This document shows, piece by piece, positions 23,654 to 34,415 of a stretch of DNA of 64,000 bases (position 1 is its first letter; every line of letters begins with the position of its first letter). Both the position numbers and the translations under genes were made by a program. Source of the DNA: Filosporella fistucella. Its lineage: Eukaryota > Ascomycota > Leotiomycetes > Helotiales. The stretch is from NCBI GenBank assembly GCA_030077755.1, contig JAQJZZ010000015.1, forward strand, positions 806,001 to 870,000, in the 5' to 3' direction. The notes under the pieces were generated by a model. That model was not told the origin of the DNA. It was given only the letters and a program-made list of their open reading frames with translations, and ran no database searches.

Positions 23654-25800
23654 TTTTGCTCGCAGATCTTATGATGTAGTTACCGGTAGTTTCTATGCGA
23701 TTGCGAATGATTTCGTAGATATTCGGAGCTCAGTCGTTGAAGAGGGGAAGTGGCAGAAGTGAGGCTTGATGACAGCCTTCCGGAGCTTAGTGATCAATCA
23801 TACGATTTCCGCACCTACTCCGTAACAGCTTCCAACTCAAACATCATGCACTCCAACTTATACCAAAGAAAAACCAATTCCCAAGGACAATGGCTTTGTG
23901 AATTGCAATGGCACCATTGTTCATCGAGGTCAATCGTTTATATTAAATCGGATGGCGGGGCAGGAGCTAAACTTTCGCAAGCTTGGGCGAGCTTTTGCAT
24001 GCTTTAGGAATAGTGCCCGCTGTCATGTTTCACAATCGAGTTTTCGTTCGAGGTCTTGAGCGGGAGTTTCATTCGGACTTCCTGTGCAAGTGAAGAGAGT
24101 CTGAATAAAGTTCGAGGTGTAGAAACGGGGCTGCCGTTAGCTTGGAAAAGTCTTTCATCATGCTGCAAGCACAGCAAGGTTGTAACAATTTTCCTTTCGA
24201 GGCTTCAATAGCATCTACCCAGGAGTAGTTTGGAGGCAAAATCGTTATCCTCTTGATTGTTACTTTCTGATTCCGGAGCTTGTAAATCTATTGTCAGTCT
24301 CCTGTCAATTGGTGGGTGAAAGCTGGTATATATCTGCTTTTCAAGTATTTTGAATAATGGATATACTATCAACAATCTGATAGGACTTGGCAACAAGAAG
24401 TGAGATTGCTTCTCAATCTATGTAGTCCTTTACAGCTTTCATCAGACATGAGACATTTTGTGTCTCCTCTCCAGCTTCCATCGTTCTGATATAGTACTCG
24501 CAACATCGTCTACCCAAATCTCCTGATAACTCTGGCTCCTTGCCGCATCGATATGCAGTGCAAGTACAAAACCTCCAACTCTCCTCGGACTTGCTTCATA
24601 AACCAGGATAGGTGGATGAACATCCATATTTTCCTTTGTGATCTATGCTAAAGCTCCACCCATATTCATGTCAATCCCTCTGCTCCGCGATTTCCAAGTT
24701 ATAGTAATGTGCCAATTATGCCACTCAAATGCCGCGTGGATACTCTACCTAATCAATCGGCTTTTCAACCCCTCTACTTATCTCTTCGTTTGTTTTCATC
24801 CTGCTCGTGTATCCATCAACGCTCCAGCATTAATTTCAAAAGCTTGGTGTTGCGGGACAGTTGTCTCCATTATACCCTACTCCCCGAATGGGATGAAGAA
24901 ACACTATTCTCCACAATGATGAGATGAAATGTATTATGCCAGCAAGAAATGGAGACGAGAATATCAGAATTGAGGGGACTCGGGATGTTTGGTGCTGGGA
25001 GGCAGATGACGTTCTAACCTTTGCTTACGAGGTTTTGTGAAAGAGTAAGTTGCCATTCAAATATGCCCGCAAACGGCAAAGTGCGAGCTGAATGGAATGA
25101 TGCTTTCAAACAAGGTGTAGGAGAAAGGCATTGGGGAACGTGAAGTAAACAAGAGTAAAATTAGAGACTCCTGATATTATGTTATATTCTTCATTGGACC
25201 TGGTTGCTGCTGATGGGCCGAAGACTACATTTTGATCGATGTCTCTCAGGCTTACAGCGCTCAATGAAGAAAAATTGATATGAGCACTTTGGTCAAACGA
25301 GACATTCGATAAACATGATTTTAGACCTGAGGACCCAGACACAAGTGAGATATCTGGTATTGTGAATGATCAATGTTGTTGTCATCATTGGCGGATGACG
25401 GATGCGCCTGGAGAAAAGAGTGCCAGAAATCAGTGGGAGACAAGCCCAATAGATAAATCCTGTGGCGGATGCTTCGGTGACGATATATCAGGATCGGTGA
25501 AGTCGATATGAGGCAAGAAAGAACTATCAACATCTATCGGGATCCCAGGGAAGATATTTACGAGCTTAAAAATTGTATGGCGGATTCGGAACACCCCAGA
25601 GTGTTGTCAGCATCCACATCTAAGGTCCCTCTCGTTACCCGTATTTAGGCCGAAAAGCGAGACTAGAAACACGTTAATTGAACCTCATTCTACAATCCCT
25701 ACTCAATTATCGCCATCCCTCTCTCATCGAATAATCAGATTTGTTGTCAATAACTTGCTCCTCTTCGCCATATATCTTTGCATCCATTTCCAAAAGAATT
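23654..25800. other. Long gene-poor interval
   Basis: About 2.1 kb between the FlbE-like gene and the DUF2461 gene, transcribed away from each other. Frames are short and unlike proteins. The last 150 nt before 25801 are C/T-rich, as expected for a fungal 5' leader. Confidence 0.5.
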
Positions 25801-27100
25801 ATGGCAGGCAAAAAGCGCAAATCCAACGATGAATCCACCTCAACCCCCACAACGCGTCGGCAATCCGGACGCGTCACGAAAGCACGTGTGAAGTATGAAG
25901 AATCCGATATTGAATCACAACCGGACAGCGATTTTGAGGCGCCGTCTGAGGCCAACTCAGATCCCGAGGATGTGTCTGATGATGCCTCTGAGGCTGCACC
26001 CCAAGAAAAAGATGACGATGAGGATGATTGGGAGGCAAAAGATGATTATGAAGCTAATCTCAAGAAGAAAGGATACAAAAAGAAAATGGGGAAAGATGGA
26101 AAGTGGGAAATGGTTATTGAGATGCCTGGAAAGAAGAGCGATAGAGGCATTCCATATCAAGATGGGAGGATCCATCCTAACACACTTGACTTTTTGAAAG
26201 AGTTGAAAAAGAATAATAAGAGGGAATGGTTGAAGTTTCATGATGCTCCTTATCGGTATCTCAACACTCGTCTTACAGACCCAACCCACCGACTAACGTC
26301 TCAAACAGACAAGCTGAAAAGGATTTCCAATCTTTCGTGGAGAAAATGTCAGATATTGTCTGTGCAACTGATTCCACCATTCCAGACCTACCCATCAAAG
26401 ACATCATCTATCGGATATACCGCGACATGCGTTTCTCATCTGACCCGACACCCTACAAGACTTACTTTTCAGTTACATGGTCAAGGACTGGGAGGAAAGG
26501 GCCATATGCACATTATTACCTACATATTCAACCTGGCGGAGGAAGCTTTTTTGGTGAGTAGTTCTTGATCGCCTCGTGTCCTTCTGATTGACAGAAGTGC
26601 AAGCCGCTAACGAGTGAAGGTGGTGGGTACTATGGCAGCGATAATCTCACACTCGCATGTCTGAGAGAGGACATCGATCAACAACCACATCAGTTTAAGT
26701 CTATACTTATGGGTGACAACTTGCGCCAGACTTTCTTTCCTAAAATCAAAAACGATGAAGCGAAAGTGGTAGCGGCTTTTTGTAAACAAAGTAGTGAAGG
26801 GGCATTGAAGACGAAACCAAAGGTACGAAACTCTCATCAGGAATAAATGGCAGAGAGTTGATTATTTGAAGGGATATGATGCAGATCATCAAGATCTTGC
26901 GCTTCTTAAACTCCGAAATTTCACCCTGAAGAAGGACATTAGTGATGAGGAGATTACGAGTGAGAATGCATTGGGTATCATTCAACAAATTGTGGAGGCC
27001 ATTGAGCCATTTGTGAGTGTTTCTCATGATCTAGGACTGTCCTGTGACGCTGACATGTCAGATCACGTACTTGAATCATGTTGTTATGCCCGACAGATGA
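25801..27100 (+). CDS. DUF2461-family protein
   Basis: Exons 25801-26255, 26309-26553, 26620-26822, 26872-27012 and 27062-27100 give 360 residues. The first 100 residues are highly charged and low in complexity: T-T-R-R-Q-S-G-R-V-T-K, then acidic runs, probably disordered and nuclear. The DUF2461 domain runs from about residue 130 to the end: L-D-F-L-K-E-L-K-K-N-N-K-R-E-W-L, then F-V-E-K-M near residue 160, Y-K-T-Y-F-S-V, Y-Y-L-H-I-Q-P-G-G-G-S-F-F-G-G-G-Y-Y, K-T-K-P-K-G-Y and V-V-M-P-D-R at the stop. The biochemical role of this family is not established. The start at 25801 was preferred to an upstream in-frame ATG because the conserved M-A-G-K-K-R-K basic start follows directly. Confidence 0.83.
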
Positions 27101-27711
27101 GCGAGGCGCATTGCCTTGGATTAGAATCTAATTTCATGATTGTCTATGTTTGCCATTCGCCCTCATCACTTCCTCCGCCTCTACGCTACAAGGATATTCT
27201 TCAAGGTTTACAAGTGCCCTGTGTTTGAAAGACCTTATAGCACGGTTTAGAGTCCATCCCCCTAATGTCTTTCATTTCTTGACGTTTGATGATCGTGGAG
27301 TTTCGATGCATAGTATACGCATAATCATGACTATTGACGTGGCGCACCGAACAGATTACTTAGTAGCCCCTGACGGTCTTACCAGCCCAAATGTCGAAGT
27401 TATCCTCAGTAGTACTCGGTCTTGACACTTTGGGAGGAAGGCCGATGCGTGCACACCACACCAAGGGTATATCACGTGCGACAACATTTTCGTTGCATGT
27501 CGCATCCCTTTGAAACAGTTTTGAGGCGGTGGTTGATATCGTCACGTGACACACCCTGCTCTCCAGTCCAAGTCACTCTGGTGTTCTCTATTCCCTACGC
27601 AGAGTTAACTCTAGTGATACTCAAATGCCACGTTTCACCATTCTTACACTTCATGCTAGTCACTGTTATGTACTACTATCACGTTCCACTTTATATCCAA
27701 GCTGACATCTT
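27101..27711. other. Convergent intergenic region
   Basis: About 600 nt between two convergent gene ends. No gene or repeat is recognised. Confidence 0.5.
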
Positions 27712-28689
27712 CTACTGCGCGAGGTTTCCACCTCCTGAAATCCAGGATATCGAGCCTCTAAAACTATTTTCCAAGATGGTCGGTCGCCTATTAGCGATAC
27801 ATTCATTTTCTTTCTTTTTTCGGAGTTCCTCTTGCTCCTCCAGTTCCCGTTCATAGTACCAGAACAACAGATAACTCGGCTCTCTCCCCAAAACCGGTTC
27901 TTTGTTCTCATGCGCCCATTCAAGTCTCTTCTCGCTCTCCGTCCAACGGGCGATTTGTAGTCCACCGCTCCAAAATACGATAATGGCGAAGAAGAACAGG
28001 ACCTGGATGCCAATACATGTTATCACGACGCCAGAATATACAGAATTCGCACGGTCGGCGTAGAGAATGTCTGTGGCAAGTGGTACGATAGGATGTGACT
28101 TGTTTGTGAGTTTCACACTCCAGCAGTAGCAACTGTTGAACACACCACAAGTGGAGAGGAATATAGTCAACAGACAACACGAGGCGATGATAGCGTCCTT
28201 GATAAGAACCCATCGCCATAATTTTCGTTCGGTATCCTCAGAACTATTGTTCTCATCTTCACTTCTCTCGTTTGCATTCTCTGCACCGCCCGCACTGAGT
28301 TGCCACTGATCAGTATTCTGCCCACTTGATTGCTTTTCTTGCGTCAAATCCTTTCTGTCGCTATAAACATATACCATTGTCGTAATTAAGGCACTAATTA
28401 TCCATATCCCGAATATGATAACCACCCATACACTTCTGCAACTGAATCCTATAGGTACAGCATACCAAAGGATTGTAGATGCACCTAATACACTCACAAC
28501 AACAGGGAAAAGACCGGCCAGAGCCATGATGCCATTGTTGCGTTTAGCGTGTGTCCGGTGGTCGACATGTTTGTACTGCACTTTCCAGGGCCTGTAAGTG
28601 TAAATGGCCCCAAGCCACTGAAGAGAAGAGAAATAATCCTCCCAATTGCCATGTCTTACTAGTCCCAGCTTTTTCAAAGGTCGTTTGTC
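27712..28689 (-). CDS. 3' continuation of a membrane-protein frame after an in-frame TAG
   Basis: An open frame of 325 codons that follows directly, in the same phase, the TAG closing the upstream 524-residue frame. It begins D-K-R-P-L-K-K-L-G-L-V-R-H-G-N-W-E-D-Y-F-S-S-L-Q-W-L-G. Four strongly hydrophobic segments follow (about frame residues 65-85, 93-115, 165-190 and 220-245, counted from the TAG), plus a charged C-terminal tail with E-L-E-E-Q-E-E-L-R-K-K-K. The first in-frame ATG (28527) comes only after 54 sense codons that already look like protein, so independent initiation there would lose part of the domain. The region is either reached by readthrough, or marks a nonsense mutation or a sequence error. 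Function is unknown. Confidence 0.6.
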   Translation of the reverse strand, partial: DKRPLKKLGLVRHGNWEDYFSSLQWLGAIYTYRPWKVQYKHVDHRTHAKRNNGIMALAGLFPVVVSVLGASTILWYAVPIGFSCRSVWVVIIFGIWIISALITTMVYVYSDRKDLTQEKQSSGQNTDQWQLSAGGAENANERSEDENNSSEDTERKLWRWVLIKDAIIASCCLLTIFLSTCGVFNSCYCWSVKLTNKSHPIVPLATDILYADRANSVYSGVVITCIGIQVLFFFAIIVFWSGGLQIARWTESEKRLEWAHENKEPVLGREPSYLLFWYYERELEEQEELRKKKENECIANRRPTILENSFRGSISWISGGGNLAQ

Positions 28690-30264
28690 CTACGGAGATT
28701 GAAGATCTTGGTTGTCCGTCATGATTTGTGGAACGAGACTCGACCTTTTCCGCTTCGTGGACTTGAGCTCTATGGCATCATCTCGAAACTGATCGTCGTT
28801 ACGACGAGGCGATAAAAGCGTGCTGGTCTCTGTAAAATCCTTGATACCGAGATCTGATTCTTCTTGTGACATGGGCCTTGCGGTTTGTGTGGGAGACACC
28901 AGCGGACTCAAAGGGTCCATCGATGAGGAGGAAATTCGAGCTTGGACTTCCCCAGCCCATTGTGCTGCACTATCATTCGACCCTTGAGAGCCAGATGGAG
29001 TCCTTTTGTAGCCTGTATACTCTTCGCTATCCGCTTTGGCAACATCGCCTTCCCCCTCATCCGGTGTCAAACCTCCACTCATGAAACACGCCGCCGATGT
29101 GGCTTTCGGAGAGACATCGCTTGCGCTGCTTTGGGCTTGTACATGTCGGCCTTCCTGTCCTGTCGTGGCAGCAATGAACTCTCTCATGATATGGAGACAT
29201 GCTCGCCGAGATGTGAATGCACCGACCTTGTTGCTCAACAGACACAGAGGCACAAGCCATGAGAGAAATAGAGCAGACGCTATTCTGCCACCTGGCGGCG
29301 AAGTACTCCCTCCACCTAGGGAAGGTACGAAGGCTGCGATCAGCCCAATAAAATAGACGGCGATGGCCAGCCAAGTGCGGAGGTATTCGTTCGTCCTTGC
29401 ATCTACCAAGATACGAGCACACTTTCGCCACTCCTCAAATTTTTTCTCGTCCGGTAACCCATTATTGTCTTGCAGGAGCTTACGGATTATCATGTGGTAG
29501 TGTACCTCCGTTTTAATTTTAGAACCCGAGATTTCTTCAAAGCCGGAGAGCACGGTTGCGATGATCTTTGCTCGATGTTTGCGACTAATTGGATACATAT
29601 GGGCCACCTCCCGATCCCTCTGCCTCTCTTTCGAATTGCTTTTGGGCCGAAGTCGATTTGGGAGACATTTGTATGGTGCTTCCTTCAGTTTGCGACATAG
29701 CGCAACCAGTTGCACAGACACCTTGTTCCATGCCGACCGCAACCTATTTGACAGCTTCCACGAGAAAGAGTTGTCTTGATACGATTTCTCCTTCAACGAC
29801 TGGGAACTATATCGCAGTCCTATTTTGTACAATCGATGCCATATATAAATCTTGTGGATGATTGACCAAAACGAATCGATTGGATCTCCGAGTGCATGAA
29901 TAATAGTCATGAAGCGAGTCTTATCTATCGGCGAGAGCTCGATATTACTCAATAGCAGTAGCACTGGAATAACCCAAGTCATCAATCGAGGCCAAGCATC
30001 CCAATAAAAGCTGGGGGGGCCACAAAGTTCCTCACAGCCCTGCAAGGTGACGGTCATGTTATCCCGTCCATTGAGGAGTGAGTTGTCTGACTCGGCGAAA
30101 TAGTATGCTGTATTCTTGGACCATCCAGGCTCACTCTGCAGACCAGTGATAAAAGTGGCACACCATCGCCTGTCAAAATGTGTTGTATTTCGAGCTTCGG
30201 CCACATAGACGAAGCAAAGCAATGAACCGAACCAAAAGGCTCGTCGATTGTATATTGGAAACAT
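28690..30264 (-). CDS. Multi-pass membrane protein, N-terminal part, ends at in-frame TAG
   Basis: A 524-residue frame starting M-F-P-I-Y-N-R-R-A-F-W-F, with a likely signal peptide (about residues 8-24). An extracellular, cysteine-containing, N-glycosylation-rich segment follows (sites N-T-T and N-M-T are visible; C-E-E-L-C-G-P-P near residue 77). Membrane segments lie near residues 95-108, 295-315 and 328-350. A long cytosolic Ser/Thr-rich region follows. The frame ends ...D-L-Q-S-P, TAG, and the next codons continue a membrane protein in the same phase. Together the two parts would be about 850 residues with at least seven hydrophobic segments. No known transporter or enzyme motif was recognised. 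No splice pair of realistic length that removes the TAG in frame was found. Confidence 0.65.
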   Translation of the reverse strand: MFPIYNRRAFWFGSLLCFVYVAEARNTTHFDRRWCATFITGLQSEPGWSKNTAYYFAESDNSLLNGRDNMTVTLQGCEELCGPPSFYWDAWPRLMTWVIPVLLLLSNIELSPIDKTRFMTIIHALGDPIDSFWSIIHKIYIWHRLYKIGLRYSSQSLKEKSYQDNSFSWKLSNRLRSAWNKVSVQLVALCRKLKEAPYKCLPNRLRPKSNSKERQRDREVAHMYPISRKHRAKIIATVLSGFEEISGSKIKTEVHYHMIIRKLLQDNNGLPDEKKFEEWRKCARILVDARTNEYLRTWLAIAVYFIGLIAAFVPSLGGGSTSPPGGRIASALFLSWLVPLCLLSNKVGAFTSRRACLHIMREFIAATTGQEGRHVQAQSSASDVSPKATSAACFMSGGLTPDEGEGDVAKADSEEYTGYKRTPSGSQGSNDSAAQWAGEVQARISSSSMDPLSPLVSPTQTARPMSQEESDLGIKDFTETSTLLSPRRNDDQFRDDAIELKSTKRKRSSLVPQIMTDNQDLQSP

Positions 30265-30979
30265 CAAAAAGCAACTAAAGAATTACCGTTTATACCAAGA
30301 AATCGATTTTCAATTCCCAGCAAAATGAGAATCAGAGTAAGAGAATTGAAACAGCGAAACATGGGGAACTATATTAAGAGTATCATCTCTCTCGATCGTG
30401 CCTCGCACTCGGTGAGCAAGCAACAAGCGAATCCGTGCACGAGCAGTTGTTCCTATTGTGGCTTTCACACTACCAATGGCATATTATCCGCAGGGGAAAT
30501 CTAGATCCCAACTGCTGTCTCGTGCAACTCGCATGTCTTTTTGGCACAGTGCTGGGAACGGAGGCTGAAACTTGCAACCAATGAAATTGATTGGAATTGG
30601 AACGTGCTCCACCAAATGCGCAGGCCATATACGAGCACTAGTACGTACCAAGACTATCTCTTTAGGTGTGGAAAAGCACATTAGTACTTCAAAGGATTGA
30701 ATTATGCCCTTTACTGAGCTAAATTCTGTTTCTCATGTAGATATATATGTGCAAGTACATATCCGGGTACACGTTTTCAAATATCGAGAAACTAGGGAAG
30801 GCTTCACACTGCATGTCGGAATCCATATTCAAGCACACCGGAGGTTTTCACAGGCATTGTGTAGCAATCTCTTCCGAGGCTATTGAGACTTACTCCCCCC
30901 TTCCCCTTGATCTCTAAGGTTCGAACGTATGAAATAGTTACAGGAATGGTGGCACAGATGCTCATCACAAGCTGGTTTC
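30265..30979. other. Intergenic region
   Basis: About 700 nt upstream of the membrane-protein gene and downstream of the 881-residue gene. Nothing recognisable was seen apart from presumed promoter sequence. Confidence 0.5.
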
Positions 30980-33770
30980 TTAGAGTTCCTGGACATTAGT
31001 AGAATATATGCAGATTCTTATCGTGTCTTGACGGGTCCTGGGAGTGCTTGAGCGAAGAGCGAATAATCTACCAGCAAACGTCAGCAAACTGTTTGGATAG
31101 CGGCTGGTGAACCAATAGGCTCGGGTAGAAACAAATAATTTCGCATCGGACGCACCAGAGTAGCTCTCAAATCCAATAGTGATATCATTATTTTCACTCG
31201 GATAATCAAGTGAGTCGAGACACACAAACCCTTCTTCTACTCCCGAATTACCATGTCCCCCACTCGGCAACGAGAACTTGGCATCCACCAAGCGTAGTAA
31301 TATCTTATTTCCTGCCCTGGTCATTTTGAATGAATCTGTCTTCCTAATGACAAAATTCATGCACTTTCCATGCTTGAAACCTTCGAAAAACGCCACCAGT
31401 TGGAAGGTATTTTTCCTTCGGAGAAGCTGGATTCGTGTATGTGGCGCCTCCCAGCCTTTTGAATTTGGCACGAGAAGTCGCCGACGAGAAATGGAGAAAG
31501 ATGCTGGGGTTTTATCGAAGAGGACGGAAAAGCCGGTGATGGCTGCTTGAAATTGATGCAATTCGGAGAGGGTGTGGAAAGTGAATGTTCGGATCGAAGG
31601 CTGGGTTTGTAGTGCGGATAGTGTGTTTGTTACGTTGTTGTAGTCTTCTTTTGTCATTTCAAGCACCGATTGAGAATATGTTATGTCTTTCTGAGGTTCG
31701 CGGAGGATGTGGAGCTCTGGAATTAGGATTCCCGATTAGCATTTGCTTAGGTTTTCACAATCGAGGAGGACGGTTTGCCGCTTCTGTATGGAGAACTTAC
31801 CATGCCCAGAAGCCACAACATTTCGTCTAATCTTCAGCTCTCCAATCCCAAGATTCAGCGGATCTGTGAGACAGCTATCAGGAGAACCTAGAACAATTCT
31901 TAAAGACTCAGAGAGAACTGTGGTGCTGAACTCTGTGTCCGGCTCAGAATCGTGCCATGGTTTAGAGTTAATGACCCGAGCTCGCTGCCATGAAGATGCC
32001 CCTAAAGTTCCAGAATGACCAAGAACCATCACACCAATTGCCAAGGAAAACCTATTCAATTGAACATCCGCGAATATATGTTCTTCATTTGTGACATGAT
32101 AGCCCTTCAGGTGAGCAAGCAACAAGTTACATTGCTCTGCATTTGAGAAAGTTAAGACCGTTGTCGCTGAAGATCGGTTTCTGTCTGGTCTCAGGCAAAT
32201 GGACCTTGACGTGTTCCGCTCACGAACGAAACCAGTTTCGATCACGTTGCCTGGTGAGATGTCATACTCGAGCACGTGGAGATCTCTAGTTGTTGTTGAT
32301 GTAAGTATCGCTAGTCTTGATCCACGGTACATTTTTCGTGGACCAGTTCCCTCAGCTCGTGTAATGGTCCTTCGAAATAGCCTCAACCTGCATCGATGAG
32401 TTGTTTCTTCTGAGCCACTTGGATTCCCACCCAGAACCAGAAATTCGTCGATGGCCTCGACCTCCGTTTCGAAAATAAGTTGCTCTTCCACCCCTCTTTC
32501 GAAGATTGCGAGAGCAGTATTGTGATGTTCATACATGCGCGATAGAGTCTCCCAGCCGGACTCCTCGCATCGTACTTGGATGCGAAATCCAGTTGGAAGT
32601 TTGATTTCAAGGGAAGAAATGCTTCCGAGCCAGATGACATTATCCCAGGTCGACTTCAAATATTTGTCGGGCTTGACGCAGACATCAATTTGTCCATCCT
32701 GACTGGCGAGAACTATAGATATCTGAGAATCCTCCCAAGCACGAACTACAGAGAGGAGGGCTGGATATCTGACTTGCTGTGAATTCGATGAATCGTTGAA
32801 GATGTATACGTCCACGGAAAGAGTTGTATAGTAGAAGACGCCCTTGGACTGTCCAAGTGGCATTATGCCTGTTATATCAGTATCAAACTGGCCATTGTCG
32901 ACAACTGCAGTTCGCATATGCCCTGTCAAGAGGAAGGATATATTTATACCAAGCGAAGGGTACTCAATCCAAATTGTTCCATCGTTGTCTGGAGAGAAGA
33001 CTGCCTCGGAATTATCTTCAGGGAACAACCCGTGCTTAATCATCGATTCGATGGTCCTGCAAATCTTGCTCAACAGCAAATATTGATATTCCTCCAAACG
33101 GCTTTCATTTTTCCGCTTGATATTGTATGGGAGCTGAGGGATCGTCTTCTGTAGGATCCAAAGCGCCTTTGAAATATTTGTTTGGGCCTTTTGTGGTAAC
33201 GACTGTGTTTTAGATTTTCCGGGACCCGCCGAAGACGCATGCTTCATTGCGGATTGCAACAGGATCTCGCCGTGGATGAACCACCAGGTGGCATTTCGCA
33301 TTAAATCGTTGATAGAAGCAGTCACTATTGGTTTGATTCGATTGGCAGAGAGCTCGAAGATGGTATCAAGGTGTTTGGTACGGTCCAAAAAGAGTCCAAT
33401 GTCTACAAACGGAGCAATCAGCTTCTGTTTTCCCCTTAATTCTCGAACATTAATTCTACTCACTCGGATTTTTCTGTACCAGAGGGTGGTCCCAAAAGGA
33501 TGAGCGAAAAGGAGAAGAACTAGTGGCGATTTTGGGCAAGATGCCTCTCTCTGCGTGTGATGAGTATCCGGTATGTGATGGCTGCTCTTGCGATACAGAT
33601 GTTGGATAGGCATCGTAAATTTGCGGACTGTCAATTTCAAAACCAGTTTCCGGACTCGTTACAATACCATCCTCACTTTCTGAGGACCAAATAGAGCTGA
33701 CAGGAGAGGTTGAAATATTAGGAGGGGTTAACCAATTGCTTCCCGGGATTTCATTTGGTGGTAACGACAT
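30980..33770 (-). CDS. Large protein of unknown function (881 residues)
   Basis: Exons 33770-33464, 33402-31801 and 31716-30980 join in frame. The first intron (61 nt) has a GTGAGT donor, a CTGAT-like branch site and a TTTGTAG acceptor. The second (84 nt) has a GTAAGT donor and a TTCCAG acceptor, and both keep phase. The N-terminal 100 residues are Ser/Pro-rich and probably disordered. The remainder alternates hydrophobic and polar residues in a way that suggests many beta strands, with helical stretches near residues 110-220. No signal peptide, membrane segment or known motif was found. The segments I-L-P-K-I-A-T, S-F-L-L-T-G-H-M-R-T-A-V-V-D-N-G and Y-R-G-S-R-L-A-I-L-T may help homology searches. 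I do not recognise the family; likely a lineage-restricted ascomycete protein. Confidence 0.7.
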
Positions 33771-34415
33771 GATGCGGAAGAGATTGTGAAACTGACAGAT
33801 GTGAAAGAGAAGACAGCCCCGAAGATTAAAAAATTTACAAGCATGATGAGGATCATAGAATTGTAGTTATACTGCAGCAGCTACAGCTCAATTGGCTTCG
33901 GACAATTAGGAGGAATCTGGAGAGCTTACTGCTACTTGACGGCTAATGATTATTTGTGTCATGGTGTGTGGTAGCAACTTGAGTGAAAATGTGGTCGTAC
34001 CCATTCTTGGCTCATGGTTGAAATCCGTTCAACTGCTGTCAAGACATGAAGAATATGACGTGCAAAACCTCGATACTCGTGTTCAGCCCTATGAATGCAG
34101 CGACTTTGTCGAGTCTAAAAATAGTCGGTAACGAAAGGGACCGACAAACCCATCTCTTTCTGACCGTGTCGAAAAATTAGTCATGACAACGCTTGACTGG
34201 TCGGGATGAGGGTTGAAAATTTTCTTAATCTTGAGCTTAGTTCGCCTTGGCGAGCCCCTATCGCTTAGCGAGTTTCGTCCTCGAAACGTTTCGCGTGTTC
34301 GGGCTCTCTCGGAGTCCGCGGAACACTTTGGCAAGGCAGATTTATCAATTTGGGAATATCAAAGAGATGAGATATTCCAGGAAAAATCTCAAGGTGCATC
34401 TCTCTTACTGTTGCT
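33771..34415. other. Divergent intergenic region
   Basis: About 650 nt between the 881-residue gene and the Zn2Cys6 gene, transcribed away from each other. No supported gene. It must contain both promoters. Confidence 0.5.
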
